A stretch of DNA of 64,000 bases from an uncultured Allorhizobium sp. (GCA_958439205.1 OY288189.1:2495001-2559000), one strand, 5' to 3'; counted from the stretch's first letter, positions 15,834-26,927 are shown. Program-made: numbers and translations. The notes: a model not told the origin generated them from the sequence alone.

Positions 15834-16084
15834 GAAAATACCCGGTATCCAGGTTGGCACTTGAAAAATGGAGTGAGGAAAAACAGAGGGTTAGGCTGTC
15901 TTTTTGCCGTCATTTAACTATGACATACAACGATTATTTTTTATTCTTTTCACCCTTTTGTGACTGCCGTTTGAGCGGTTTCAGGGGGGTAGGGGGCTGA
16001 TTTCGAAGCCTTTAAAATGTGCGAGCTGCCCAAGAAGCAGACTCGGCTCTTACGCATTTGCCGAGAATTTCTTCAATCGGGGGA

Positions 16085-16138
16085 TTGACCTCCGATGCTC
16101 GGCCGGACATAAAAGGCCAGAACCGTACCGTACGGTAC
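16085..16138 (+). promoter_or_regulatory. Promoter and palindromic operator of the TetR-ilvC unit
   Basis: TTGACC (16085-16090), 17 bases, CATAAA (16108-16113), then the perfect 14-bp palindrome GTACCGTACGGTAC (16125-16138) just downstream of the expected transcript start, directly followed by AGGAGG. The geometry fits repression by the TetR protein encoded next. Binding is inferred. Confidence 0.6.
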
Positions 16139-16150
16139 TAGGAGGCATCC

Positions 16151-17880
<1,730 letters not shown>

Positions 17881-17901
17881 TCTCGTCTTCGAGATAAAAC
17901 G

Positions 17902-17933
17902 AAAGCCGGGAAGGGCAACCTTCCCGGCTTTTT
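17902..17933 (+). terminator. Intrinsic terminator of ilvC
   Basis: 13-bp perfect stem (17902-17914 with 17919-17931), GCAA loop, T run to 17933. It lies 21 bases after the stop. Confidence 0.92.
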
Positions 17934-17960
17934 CGTGCGTGTTTGTTTGCCCGTCTGCCC

Positions 17961-19154
17961 CTAGGCTTGGCCGAGCAGACGTTCCGTGTCGTCGTTGTCG
18001 CACACTCTGTTTCGGCCGTCTGCCTTCGCCCTGTAGAGGCGCCGGTCTGCGGTGGCGACGAGAGATGCTTCGTCTTCGTGCTGGGCGGCGACCGCCACCC
18101 CGATGCTGATCGTCAGGCTGGCCGTGCCGCCATTTTCGGTTGGTAGCTGGAGTTGGGCGACGAGTGTCCGCAGTTTTTCGGCAAAGGCGGTGGGTTCAAG
18201 TCCGTCTGGGCCCTGCAGGAGAACTGCGAATTCCTCACCGCCATAGCGGGCAGCCGCGCCGTCCGTCTGCCTGATCCTGTCCAGCAGCAGTTCGGCCACC
18301 ACCTGCAGACACCGATCACCTGCCTGATGGCCATGGGTATCGTTGAAACGCTTGAAGTGGTCGACGTCGATCAGGAGGAGAGCCAGCGGCCGGCCGGTGT
18401 TGCGCATCAGCCCAAGCCGGCGCGACAGCTCTTCATCGAAGCCCCGCCGGTTGTCGAGGCCGGTGAGCGAGTCGGTGCGTGCATGCCGACGCAGCTGCTC
18501 GTTGGCGCGCGTCAGTTTCTCGTTGCTGTCTGCAAGGGCATCGACCAGCACACGGGTCTTTCTTTCGGCTTCGATACGCTTTTCGTCCAGGCCAATCAGC
18601 CGGACCATATAGCTGGCAAGGAAGCCGACATAGGCGGCACAGATCGGCACCATGATCCAGTTGCCTTCGCGGATGGCTGCAGCATTCACCAAGGCCGTGA
18701 CAATTAGGATCACCAGCAATGTCGAGCGGGGTGCAAGATAGGCGCGGGCCGCACTGGACTGGACGATCCCGCATCCGACGGCAAGCACGACGACCTGCGT
18801 ATCGGGGCTGCCACCGGTATAGAGAATGCCAAGGGCGCTGCCCCAGGCCACGCCTGAGACGATGGAGAGAAGGACAAACCGGTCAAGCCAGGGCTTGAGG
18901 GAAGCGTCAGCGGGCCGTCGACGATAGCTGTAGTCACCCCACCCCCGCAGCCCGACCTGCAGCGCGAGGATCAGGCAGATGATGTCGACCTTTGCCGTCT
19001 GCCCTTCCAGATAGGGCAGAACGGAAGCGGACAAGATCGCAGCCGCGGCAATCAGATGCGGTGTGATGCTGAACAGAACGGAGAGGTGATCCCACGGTGG
19101 ATTTGTTTCATCGTCAGTGCCGAGGATGGGGAGGGTAAGCTTTTGCAGCAGCAA
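17961..19154 (-). CDS. Membrane diguanylate cyclase (GGDEF)
   Basis: 397 aa. The N-terminal ~200 residues contain about six hydrophobic helices, an integral-membrane sensor. A short coiled-coil follows (EAERKTRVLVDALADSNEKL), then a GGDEF domain (about 235-390) with active-site RYGGEEF, so active synthesis of c-di-GMP is expected. RQTD six residues before GGEEF resembles the inhibitory RxxD site, but with one extra residue. The start codon is a TTG at 19152-19154. Input signal unknown. Confidence 0.9.
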   Translation of the reverse strand: MLLQKLTLPILGTDDETNPPWDHLSVLFSITPHLIAAAAILSASVLPYLEGQTAKVDIICLILALQVGLRGWGDYSYRRRPADASLKPWLDRFVLLSIVSGVAWGSALGILYTGGSPDTQVVVLAVGCGIVQSSAARAYLAPRSTLLVILIVTALVNAAAIREGNWIMVPICAAYVGFLASYMVRLIGLDEKRIEAERKTRVLVDALADSNEKLTRANEQLRRHARTDSLTGLDNRRGFDEELSRRLGLMRNTGRPLALLLIDVDHFKRFNDTHGHQAGDRCLQVVAELLLDRIRQTDGAAARYGGEEFAVLLQGPDGLEPTAFAEKLRTLVAQLQLPTENGGTASLTISIGVAVAAQHEDEASLVATADRRLYRAKADGRNRVCDNDDTERLLGQA

Positions 19155-19277
19155 GTCGTATGTCCTTCAGATTCCCCGGCAAACATAGGGGGATTCTTCC
19201 ATAAGTTTCAGTGCAAACTCTAAAACAAGCCCGTCATGGTTTCAGATTGGTGAATGCACGTCGAGAGGTAAAGAACT

Positions 19278-19304
19278 CGATAGGTCAGTATTGTTGACCT
19301 ATCG
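19278..19304 (+). promoter_or_regulatory. Perfect inverted repeat upstream of the aminotransferase
   Basis: CGATAGGTCA (19278-19287), 7-base spacer, TGACCTATCG (19295-19304): 10-bp perfect arms, 51 bases before the aminotransferase start. Likely an operator of an unlinked regulator (GntR/FadR-type sites have similar size). It lacks the T run expected of a terminator. Confidence 0.55.
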
Positions 19305-19354
19305 CAATTTTCGTGGTCTTCTCGGGCCATAACAACAAGCCCGAGGAAACACCG

Positions 19355-20578
19355 ATGCTGAACTGGGATCACGTCTTTGCCACGCGGTCGTCGCGCATGC
19401 GCGCGTCCGAGATCCGCGAACTGCTGAAGCTGCTCGACAAGCCCGATATCATTTCGTTTGCAGGTGGCATCCCTGACCCGGCACTGTTCCCGCAGGCGGA
19501 ATTCGCAAAGGCATATGCCGATCTCTTTTCAGACGGGCGTGCCGGTTCAGCACTTCAGTACTCGGTTTCTGAAGGCTATCTGCCGTTGCGCGTCTGGCTG
19601 AAGGAAGAGATGGGCCGGCTTGGTATTGCCTGTGATGTCGACAATATCTTCATCACATCCGGCTCCCAGCAGGCGCTCGACTATCTCGGCAAGCTGTTCA
19701 TCTCACCCGGTGATACCGCACTCGTCACCTGGCCGACCTATCTCGGCGCGCTGCAGGCCTTCAATGCCTATGAACCGCAATACGACCAGCTCGGAACGGG
19801 CAAGCGGACGCCGGCAAGCTACCGCGCGACGGCAGAGGCGCACGGGAGTGCCGTCAAGTTCGCCTATCTCTCCACCGACTTTGCCAACCCCACGGGGCAG
19901 ACGGTGAGCCTCGAGGAGCGGCAGCAGATCCTGGCACTTGCCGACGACCTCGATATCCCTGTGATCGAGGATGCGGCCTATCAACATCTTCGCTACGACG
20001 GCGACCCGATCCCGCCGATCCTGTCGCTCGACATCGCCCGCAGCGGCGGGATCGATGCGTCCAGGACGATCTATTGCGGCAGTTTCTCCAAGACGCTCGC
20101 TCCCGGTCTGCGCGTCGGTTACGTGGTCGCTGCAAAGCCCGTCATTCGCAAGCTGGTACTGATGAAGCAGGCGGCTGACCTGCATTCTTCCACCATCAAC
20201 CAGATGGTCGTGGCAGAGGTCGCCGAGACGCATTTTCCAGCCCAGATCGCCAAGATCCGTGCCGCCTATGTGGCGCGCCGTGATGCGATGCTTGCCGCAC
20301 TCGACAGATACATGCCCGAGGGCGCCGAGTGGACCAGGCCAGAAGGTGGCATGTTCGTCTGGGTGACGTTACCGGAGGGCATGGACGGCGCGGCGCTGCT
20401 TGCGCGGTCCGTCGAGACTGAGAAGGTTGCCTTCGTTCCCGGTCAGGCCTTCTTTGCCGACCGTTCGGGTGCGAACACGATCCGGCTTTCCTATTCCTGT
20501 GCCAATGAGGCGATGATCGAGGAAGGCATCCGGCGTCTGGGACGCCTTATCGGCACGGCGCTCGATCGCGCGGCCTGA
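19355..20578 (+). CDS. PLP-dependent aminotransferase, class I fold
   Basis: 407 aa, similar to 2-aminoadipate/MocR-type aminotransferases without the DNA-binding domain. Landmarks: IISFAGGIPDPALFP, SGSQQALDYLGKL, FANPTGQTV, and the PLP-lysine motif SFSKTLAPGLRVGYV. The ATG at 19355 follows GAGGAAA. A perfect inverted repeat upstream suggests dedicated control. It probably acts on an aliphatic or dicarboxylic amino acid; the exact substrate is not predictable. Confidence 0.92.
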   Translation: MLNWDHVFATRSSRMRASEIRELLKLLDKPDIISFAGGIPDPALFPQAEFAKAYADLFSDGRAGSALQYSVSEGYLPLRVWLKEEMGRLGIACDVDNIFITSGSQQALDYLGKLFISPGDTALVTWPTYLGALQAFNAYEPQYDQLGTGKRTPASYRATAEAHGSAVKFAYLSTDFANPTGQTVSLEERQQILALADDLDIPVIEDAAYQHLRYDGDPIPPILSLDIARSGGIDASRTIYCGSFSKTLAPGLRVGYVVAAKPVIRKLVLMKQAADLHSSTINQMVVAEVAETHFPAQIAKIRAAYVARRDAMLAALDRYMPEGAEWTRPEGGMFVWVTLPEGMDGAALLARSVETEKVAFVPGQAFFADRSGANTIRLSYSCANEAMIEEGIRRLGRLIGTALDRAA

Positions 20579-20695
20579 TCGGGGCTGTTGGCGGAGCGCA
20601 TGAGGCAAGCCGCGGGACTTTCGGTTGCAGCGGCGGGGAGGGCGTGGTTGAGTGCGCCCGATCCCACCGCTTGAAGCTCCTTTTGACAGGTGCCC

Positions 20696-21805
20696 ATGTC
20701 CATACGCATCGCGACCTTCAACATCGAGAACCTGATCGCCCGGTTCGATTTTACCGGCTTTCGCAACCAGCTGAAATCCGATCGGGTGCTGAAGCTCTTC
20801 GAGATCAAGTCGGAAGCCGACTATCAGCGACTGGAAGCGGCCCGGATCGTCTCGTCCACCGACGATACGCGCCAGCTCTCCGCGCTGGCGATTGCCGATA
20901 CCGATGCCGACATCCTGTGCCTGCAGGAAGTCGACAACATGGAGGCGCTCAAGGCCTTCGAATACGGCTACCTGTTCCGCATGGTTGGCTCAGGCTATCG
21001 GCAGAAATACCTCGTCGAGGGTAATGACAGCCGCGGCATCGATGTCGCGGTGCTGATGCGCGAGGAGACGCGCGACGGGCAGCGTATCGAACTGCGCGAC
21101 GTCACCAGCCATGCGGCGCTCACCTATCATGATCTCGGGCTTTACCATCCGGGCCTCGGGCCCAATGTCCGTCCCGAGGACAGGATCTTCAAGCGGGACT
21201 GCCTGGAACTCGACCTGCGTATCGGCGGACGACCACTGACCGTGTACGTCGTGCACTTCAAATCGATGACCAATGGTCGCGACGGCGTCGATGGTCGCAC
21301 CTCGACCATGCCGATCCGCGAGGCGGAGGCCAAGGCCGTGCGCCACATCATCGAAAATCGCTTCGGCCGCGAGAATGCAAGCCAGCAGAGCTTCGTCATC
21401 TGTGGGGACATGAACGACTATCAGGAACGGGTTGATATCATCGGGGATCGGCGATCGGGCTATCAGTTCGTCCCTCATGGAAATCTGCCGAGTGCGCTTG
21501 ATGTGTTCTCACATGACGGCTTTGCCGAGAACGCCATGCTGCGGCGGGAAGTGCTTGATCGCTGGACGCTCTATCACGCACGGGGACCGGAAGAGCAGCA
21601 TCTCTGCCAGCTCGATTATATCTGGTTGTCGCAAGGTCTTGCCGCGGCCAATCCGCAAGCGGTGCCCGACGTCATCCGCAACGGCCAGCCGTTTCGCACA
21701 CCGTTTCCGCCGGGCCAAGAAGTGGAGCGCTATCCGCGTACCGGCTGGGACCGGCCCAAGGCGTCCGATCATTGCCCCATGGCCATCACTCTGCATCTGC
21801 CATGA
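20696..21805 (+). CDS. Endonuclease/exonuclease/phosphatase (EEP) family protein
   Basis: 369 aa metal-dependent phosphoesterase fold. Signature blocks: IATFNIENL near the N-terminus, ILCLQEVDNM with the metal-ligand Glu, VVHFKSM, FVICGDMNDY and C-terminal SDHCPMAI. No signal peptide. The ATG at 20696 is preferred to the GTG two codons earlier. The stop overlaps the NUDIX start (ATGA), so the two are coupled. DNA or phosphodiester substrate unknown. Confidence 0.9.
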   Translation: MSIRIATFNIENLIARFDFTGFRNQLKSDRVLKLFEIKSEADYQRLEAARIVSSTDDTRQLSALAIADTDADILCLQEVDNMEALKAFEYGYLFRMVGSGYRQKYLVEGNDSRGIDVAVLMREETRDGQRIELRDVTSHAALTYHDLGLYHPGLGPNVRPEDRIFKRDCLELDLRIGGRPLTVYVVHFKSMTNGRDGVDGRTSTMPIREAEAKAVRHIIENRFGRENASQQSFVICGDMNDYQERVDIIGDRRSGYQFVPHGNLPSALDVFSHDGFAENAMLRREVLDRWTLYHARGPEEQHLCQLDYIWLSQGLAAANPQAVPDVIRNGQPFRTPFPPGQEVERYPRTGWDRPKASDHCPMAITLHLP

Positions 21806-22539
21806 GCGTTCCCATGATCGACGATACTGGCCTACCCGCCGACGGCAGCATGCATGTGGTGCGCTCACTTGAACTGCGGGTGGCGGACGATCCGCATCCG
21901 CTGGAGGTCGCCAAAGCGCCGAGCATTGCGGAGAATTGGGCGAGGGAGGTCGCCGCCAATCCCGCCCTCTTCAACGGCAAGATGATCCTGCAGCGGCAGA
22001 TCCGCTATCGTGACGGGCATCTGGTGGCCGAGGGGCATGTATCCAGCTTTGCCACCTTCATGTGGTGGCGGCGGCAGCCGGATCTCGCCGGGGCCTCCCA
22101 CCTGTTCGGCTATCCCGTCCTCGTGTCTTCCGATGGCGCGCTGATTGCGGTCGAGATGGCGCCGCACACGGCTAATCCGGGCCAGGTCTATTTCGCGGCC
22201 GGTTCGCTCGATCTGTCCGACGTGGTCGACGGGCGCTGCGATATCGAAGGCAATATGCGCCGCGAGGTGCAAGAGGAGACCGGTCTCAACCTCGATGAGG
22301 CCGAGGCAGATCCGGTGCTTCAGGCGAGCTATCGTTCCCGCCGGCTTACCCTTGTGCGGGTCTTCAGGTTCCGCGAGACAGCCGACCAACTGGTCGAGAG
22401 GATCGACGCTTTCGCCCGGAGCTCTTCCGAGCCCGAGATCACCCGCGCCGTCGCGATCCGCAGCGGGGATCCCGCTGCGCACCGCTACGGGGTGGCGATG
22501 CTGCCGATTCTGTCCTGGTACTTCGGGTCCTCTGCCTGA
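21802..22539 (+). CDS. NUDIX hydrolase
   Basis: 245 aa. The Nudix box is visible as GNMRREVQEETGL with the upstream Gly/Glu positions, in the second half of the protein (about residues 153-165). The N-terminal ~100 residues are an unnamed domain. These enzymes cleave nucleoside diphosphates linked to another moiety. Translationally coupled to the EEP gene, suggesting a shared nucleotide or repair role, though this is inference. Confidence 0.88.
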   Translation: MSVPMIDDTGLPADGSMHVVRSLELRVADDPHPLEVAKAPSIAENWAREVAANPALFNGKMILQRQIRYRDGHLVAEGHVSSFATFMWWRRQPDLAGASHLFGYPVLVSSDGALIAVEMAPHTANPGQVYFAAGSLDLSDVVDGRCDIEGNMRREVQEETGLNLDEAEADPVLQASYRSRRLTLVRVFRFRETADQLVERIDAFARSSSEPEITRAVAIRSGDPAAHRYGVAMLPILSWYFGSSA

Positions 22540-22613
22540 TTTTCCTCGTCTTGCCTTGCCGTTTCGCCTCGGGCAGTGTGTGCCGCGAGCGAGACCTTCA
22601 AGGGAGACGGCCC

Positions 22614-23531
22614 GTGGCGAGAGACTATGCCATCTATGATGTATTCACCGACCGGAAACTGGCGGGCAATCCGCTTGCGGTCATCTTCGACGGCGGCGGC
22701 CTCTCGGACGAGATGATGCAGACGATTGCGGGCGAGATGAACCTCTCCGAGACGGTCTTCGTTCTTCCCGCCGACCATGCTTCTCATACGGCCCGCATTC
22801 GCATTTTCACGCCGGGACGCGAATTGCCCTTTGCCGGTCATCCGACCGTGGGCACAGCGATAGCGCTTGCAGAGCGCGCCTATAGCGGCGAGACGGCCAA
22901 TATGGATCTCGTCTCCGTGCTTGAAGAGACGGTTGGGCCCGTGCGCTGTGCGGTGCGCGTGAGGCCCGGGGAGGCGAGCTTTGCCGAATTCGACCTGCCG
23001 CGCCTCTCCGTCCATCACGAGCATCAGCTGGACCGCCAGGGGCTTTCTGATGCGCTCTCCGTCAAGGTGAGCTCCATCGGCTTCGAGAACCACCAGCCGA
23101 TGGTCTGGAGCGCCGGCGTCCCCTTCCTGCTGGTGCCGCTGCATGATCTCGCGGCGGTTGAAGCCGTCGAGTTCGAACCGCAGCTTTGGGAGAGGGTGGC
23201 GCCGATGAGCGAGGGGCGTTTGACCTCCGCTTACATCTATTGTCGCGGCGGCGTGCACCATGCAGCCAAGTTTCACGCGCGCATGTTCTCACCCGACATG
23301 GGCATATCCGAGGATCCTGCGACGGGGTCTGCCGTTGCCGCTCTCTCAGGCGCGATCCATCATTTCGACGCGCTGCCGGATGGACATCACCCGATGATGA
23401 TCGAGCAGGGCCTCGAGATGGGGCGGCCCTCTCACATCCACCTCCATATCGATGTGAAGGATGGTACTGTTTCGCGGGCTCGCATCGGCGGGCAGGCCGT
23501 GCGGCTTGCGACGGGAATGCTCGACCTTTGA
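22614..23531 (+). CDS. PhzF-family isomerase/epimerase-like protein
   Basis: 305 aa, two-domain PhzF/diaminopimelate-epimerase fold. Motifs: VFTDRKLAGNPLAVIFD, MNLSETVFV with the family Glu, RIFTPGRELPFAGHPTVGTA, and SEDPATGSAVAAL. The GTG at 22614 is chosen because GGGAG lies before it and it begins the conserved sequence. Biological substrate unknown; real phenazine synthesis is unlikely as no other phz gene is present. Confidence 0.92.
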   Translation: MARDYAIYDVFTDRKLAGNPLAVIFDGGGLSDEMMQTIAGEMNLSETVFVLPADHASHTARIRIFTPGRELPFAGHPTVGTAIALAERAYSGETANMDLVSVLEETVGPVRCAVRVRPGEASFAEFDLPRLSVHHEHQLDRQGLSDALSVKVSSIGFENHQPMVWSAGVPFLLVPLHDLAAVEAVEFEPQLWERVAPMSEGRLTSAYIYCRGGVHHAAKFHARMFSPDMGISEDPATGSAVAALSGAIHHFDALPDGHHPMMIEQGLEMGRPSHIHLHIDVKDGTVSRARIGGQAVRLATGMLDL

Positions 23532-23541
23532 AAATAAAAGG

Positions 23542-23567
23542 AAATTTCTGCTTTTTGAAATTTTTTT
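23542..23567 (+). terminator. Weak A/T-rich terminator after the PhzF gene
   Basis: Stem AAATTTC (23542-23548) with GAAATTT (23557-23563), T-rich loop, then further T. All A/T pairs except one, so only weakly supported. Confidence 0.4.
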
Positions 23568-23599
23568 GACCAAACAGCCAAGATTTTTCGCGGCGGCGC

Positions 23600-23628
23600 T
23601 GGACAAGGTCCCATATCCTGTTTATACG
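23600..23628 (+). promoter_or_regulatory. Predicted promoter of tRNA-Lys
   Basis: TGGACA (23600-23605), 17-base spacer, TATACG (23623-23628), about 52 bases before the mature tRNA. Confidence 0.55.
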
Positions 23629-23680
23629 CCCGGTCACGCCACCGGAAACGGCGGTGGACGTACCGGAAGCCGGTGCAGGC

Positions 23681-23756
<76 letters not shown>

Positions 23757-24064
23757 TTTCTTCTTCAAAGTCAGTAAGTTACTGAATAGAGCGGATGAAC
23801 GCTCTGGCGTTCATCGAGACGCTGAGGTGGTCGCTTGCTGCCCATGCGTTGTAGCAAGTTGTGCTCTCATTCGGTGATCTCGGTTCAGTTAGCCGGACAA
23901 GTGAGGGTGCTTCTGACTGCTTCGCGTCCGGCTTGCTGCCGAGACGGCAGCGTTCCCTTTATGTTTCCACGCTTTGTCGCCCGTGTTCCCGGTATGTATC
24001 GGATTTAGGCGCAATTCCGATTGTGTTGCCCTGTGGATAACTGTGGACAACCTATGTAGCCGGC
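23757..24064. other. Non-coding interval after tRNA-Lys
   Basis: No gene seen. It holds a 15-bp dyad TCAGTAAGTTACTGA (23771-23785), a perfect 9-bp hairpin (23794-23802 with 23807-23815, loop TCTG, no T run) and two DnaA-box-like sequences at 24031-24050. No integrase or tRNA-end duplication marks it as an attachment site. Confidence 0.6.
24031..24050 (-). promoter_or_regulatory. Two tandem DnaA-box-like sequences
   Basis: On the minus strand, TTGTCCACA followed ten bases on by TTATCCACA. The latter is the exact DnaA consensus and the former a one-base variant. They lie between tRNA-Lys and the end of hmuV. No origin-type gene context is present, so this may be a titration site or chance. Confidence 0.35.
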
Positions 24065-24856
24065 TCAGCGTGTCGCGCTAAGCCGTGCCTGTGGCAGGAC
24101 ATAGGGGATCGCGGCGCTGGGCAGGCGGCCCACGGTGCCGGAAAGCCCATAGACATGTGCAATCGTCTCATCGTCGATGGTCGCCTTGGGGCTCCCTTCG
24201 CGGATCAGGCGACCGTGGTGCAGGATGGCCAGGTGATCGGCGAATTCGGCGGCCAGATTGAGGTCGTGCAGGATGGCGAGCACGACGCCACCCCGCCGGG
24301 CAAAGTCTCGCGCGATTTCCAGCACAGAGATCTGGTGGCCGAGGTCGAGGCTGGCGGTCGGCTCATCGAGGAAGATTGCACGAGGGCGACCGTCCATCTC
24401 CGGATCCGGCATTTGCGCGAGCACGCGGGCGAGTTGAACACGCTGTTGCTCGCCGCCGGACAGGGCGTTGTAGCTGCGGCCTTCGAAACCAGAGAGATCC
24501 ACGCGGACAAGCGCCTGGCGGGCGGCGAGGTTTGGATCGCGGCTGCCATGCGCGACCGCGCCCATGCGCACCACCTCAAGCGCTGTGAAGGGGAAGGAGA
24601 GGGCAGTGGACTGCGGGAGCACCGCACGCTCGCGAGCGAGTTCCAGCGGGTTCAGCGAGGCCATCCGGCGGTCGTGGTAGTACACGTCGCCATCATCTGG
24701 CTTCATCTCGCCTGACAGGGTCTTCAGCAGCGTGGATTTCCCTGCCCCGTTCGGACCGATGATCACGGTGAATTTGCCCGGTTCGAGGCTTAGGCTGACA
24801 TTGTCGACAAGGCTGCGCCCGCCGCGTCTGATGCTGACATTCTGCGCTCTGATCAT
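24065..24856 (-). CDS. hmuV: Haemin ABC transporter ATP-binding protein
   Basis: 263-aa ATPase that powers haem import with the permease encoded next. Walker A IGPNGAGKST, signature LSGGEQQRVQLARVLAQ, Walker B AIFLDEPTASLDLG and switch His in LAILHDLNLA. The ATG at 24854-24856 overlaps the hmuU stop by one base. Assigned to the haem system because it forms one operon with hmuT and hmuU beside hutX. Confidence 0.94.
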   Translation of the reverse strand: MIRAQNVSIRRGGRSLVDNVSLSLEPGKFTVIIGPNGAGKSTLLKTLSGEMKPDDGDVYYHDRRMASLNPLELARERAVLPQSTALSFPFTALEVVRMGAVAHGSRDPNLAARQALVRVDLSGFEGRSYNALSGGEQQRVQLARVLAQMPDPEMDGRPRAIFLDEPTASLDLGHQISVLEIARDFARRGGVVLAILHDLNLAAEFADHLAILHHGRLIREGSPKATIDDETIAHVYGLSGTVGRLPSAAIPYVLPQARLSATR

Positions 24857-25944
24857 CACAAACCCTCCATGGCCTGGCGGCCCTGACGGCCGAGGAGCAG
24901 CATCAGGAAGACGGGTGCTCCGAGGATCGCCGTAATGATGCCGATCGGCAGTTCGGCCGGGGCGGCGATCGTGCGGGCGACGGTGTCGGCGAGCAGCAGC
25001 AGGGCTGCACCGCCGAGAGCCGATGCCGGCAACAGGAAGCGGTGCGCCGGCCCGATCGCAAGCCGCAAGAGATGGGGCACGACGATGCCGATGAAGCCGA
25101 TCGAGCCGGCTGCGGCAACCGTTGCGCCGCAAGCCGCAGCGACGGCCAGGATCGTCAGGCGCTTCAGCCGCTGAACCGGCACGCCCATGTGGAAGGCGGC
25201 GGCGTCGCCGAGGATCAGCGCGTCCAGGCCCCGGGCGACGAACGGGATGATCGCAAGCACGAAGACGACAAAGGGAAGTATGGCGACGATCTTGGCGGTT
25301 GTCGCGCCGCTCAGCGAGCCGAGCGACCAGAAGGTGATGTCGCGCAAAGCCCGGTCATCGGCGATAAAGATCAGGAGGCCGGTTGCAGCCCCCGTCATCG
25401 CGGCAATCGCGATGCCGGAGAGAATGAGTGCCGTGGTCGAGGTCTGACCGTTGCGGGTGGCGATCGCGTAGAGCAGCAGCGTGTTGCCCAGGCCGCCGAG
25501 GAAGGCCATCAGCGGCAGGAACTGCTCGCCGAAAAATGCCTGGAGCGGGAAGAGCAGGGTCGGTCCCAGAACGATGGCAATCACGGCTGCCAGCGCCGCA
25601 CCCGAGGTCACGCCGACGATGCCGGGATCGGCCAGTGGATTGCGAAACAGCCCCTGCATCATCGCGCCGGACACTCCAAGGGCGGCACCGATTAGAAGCC
25701 CCATGCCGGTTCGGGGTAGGCGTACGGCTTCAAGGATGATCCGGTTCTGCTGGTCCATGGCGGGCTGATCGCCTGTGAGGTAGGCGATCAGATGCGGCAA
25801 GCCGACGCCCGTCGGGCCGATGACGATCGATACGAGAACCGAAACGGCGAGCAGGACGGTCAGCAGGGCGATGACGAGCATGCCGAGACCGGAGCGGTCT
25901 CCATCGCGCCTGCCAAGGGTCGACATCAGCGCCAGCGTGCTCAT
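24856..25944 (-). CDS. hmuU: Haemin ABC transporter permease (FecCD type)
   Basis: 362 aa with about ten membrane helices. FecCD motifs: LPRTGMGLLIGAALGVSGAMMQGLFRNPLADPGIVG, and SIGFIGIVVPHLLR, the ATPase-contacting loop. The ATG at 25944 lies two bases after the hmuT stop with AAGGA in front; a GTG at 25950 is also possible. Forms the channel for haem into the cytoplasm. Confidence 0.94.
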   Translation of the reverse strand: MSTLALMSTLGRRDGDRSGLGMLVIALLTVLLAVSVLVSIVIGPTGVGLPHLIAYLTGDQPAMDQQNRIILEAVRLPRTGMGLLIGAALGVSGAMMQGLFRNPLADPGIVGVTSGAALAAVIAIVLGPTLLFPLQAFFGEQFLPLMAFLGGLGNTLLLYAIATRNGQTSTTALILSGIAIAAMTGAATGLLIFIADDRALRDITFWSLGSLSGATTAKIVAILPFVVFVLAIIPFVARGLDALILGDAAAFHMGVPVQRLKRLTILAVAAACGATVAAAGSIGFIGIVVPHLLRLAIGPAHRFLLPASALGGAALLLLADTVARTIAAPAELPIGIITAILGAPVFLMLLLGRQGRQAMEGL

Positions 25945-25946
25945 GG

Positions 25947-26828
25947 TCACTGTCCTTCCGGATAGAGCATGCCATTCAGGTCGCGCGCTGCGTCGGCGGC
26001 ACGGGGGCCGAGGCCGAGCAGATAGAGCCCGTCCATCGTCAGGAAGGCCTTTGTCCGACCGGCGGGCGTTGCGGCAAGTGCCGGTAGCGCGAAGGCCTGA
26101 TCGGCGGTGAGGTGCTGGGCGCCGCCGCTCATGACGAGCACGACATCGGGAGCTGCGGCAATCACCGCTTCATCGGTGAGCGGCTTGTAGCCGGTAACGC
26201 TCGATACGGCATTTTCGCCACCGGCAAGACGGATCATCGCGTCGGCAGAACTCTGGCTGCCGGCTGCCATCACGCGGCCATTGGCGAGAGAGAGCGCAAA
26301 GAGGACCTTCTTCTTTGGTCCCGTTGCTGCCGTCACCTTTTCCTCGATCGCCTTGATGCTGGCTTCGACGGTCTTGGCCAGTTCTTCAGCCTTTTCAGCA
26401 CGACCGATGGCCTGGCCGACAGCGCGAATCTTGGCCGGGATTGCTGCTGTCTCCGGGGGCGAGGGGATGCTGACGAAGTTGAGACCGCTTGCCTTGAGGA
26501 TGTTGACCGAATCGACCGGGCCGGCACCGGATTCGGCGATGATCAGGTCCGGTTTCTGGGAGAGCACGCCTTCTGCGGAGATCTGGCGGACATAGCCGAT
26601 GTTCGGCTTGGATGTGGCTTCCGGCGGATAAAGGCTCGTCGTATCCACCGCCACCACACGGTCGCCTTCCCCCAGAGCATAGATGATTTCCGTCACGGTT
26701 CCGCCGATCGCGACGATGCGCTCGGCATCCTTGGCGGTGGCTGCCGAGGGAAGGAGCATGGGCAGCAAGATGGCGAGGGCAGCGGTGGCGGAAAGCACCT
26801 GGCGGCGCGAGGAGCGAAGGGGCAACAT
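25947..26828 (-). CDS. hmuT: Periplasmic haemin-binding protein
   Basis: 293 aa. A signal peptide with a Tat-like SSRRQVL start and hydrophobic core up to about residue 32 is followed by the cluster A-2 binding fold of haem/siderophore binding proteins (RIVAIGGTVTEIIYALG, VVAVDTTSLYPPEA, NIGYVRQISAEGVLSQKPDLII). First gene of hmuTUV. The usual rhizobial hmuS gene and a TonB-dependent receptor are not in this window. Likely induced by iron limitation through the intergenic dyad upstream. Confidence 0.92.
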   Translation of the reverse strand: MLPLRSSRRQVLSATAALAILLPMLLPSAATAKDAERIVAIGGTVTEIIYALGEGDRVVAVDTTSLYPPEATSKPNIGYVRQISAEGVLSQKPDLIIAESGAGPVDSVNILKASGLNFVSIPSPPETAAIPAKIRAVGQAIGRAEKAEELAKTVEASIKAIEEKVTAATGPKKKVLFALSLANGRVMAAGSQSSADAMIRLAGGENAVSSVTGYKPLTDEAVIAAAPDVVLVMSGGAQHLTADQAFALPALAATPAGRTKAFLTMDGLYLLGLGPRAADAARDLNGMLYPEGQ

Positions 26829-26927
26829 GGATGCGTACAAACCTATGATCCTGGCATCTGCAGAGCCGCCGCAGCCGCCCGGAGAACGCCGATGTTGAGA
26901 TTGCCATGCCGAGGATCTGGCCCCGAC

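Larger units (their letters stand above)
15717..16084. other. Non-coding interval between secreted-protein array and TetR gene
   Basis: No convincing gene. It holds the two dyads listed separately and an A/T-rich stretch (about 15900-15960). A 66-codon open frame on the minus strand (15713-15913) has no family likeness and is not called. Confidence 0.6.

Noticed and set aside
15713..15913. 66-codon minus-strand frame
   Set aside because: No family likeness or ribosome site; it lies over promoter dyads.
24031..24050. Chromosomal origin
   Set aside because: Only two DnaA-like boxes, no A/T-rich unwinding region and no dnaA, hemE or repABC genes nearby.
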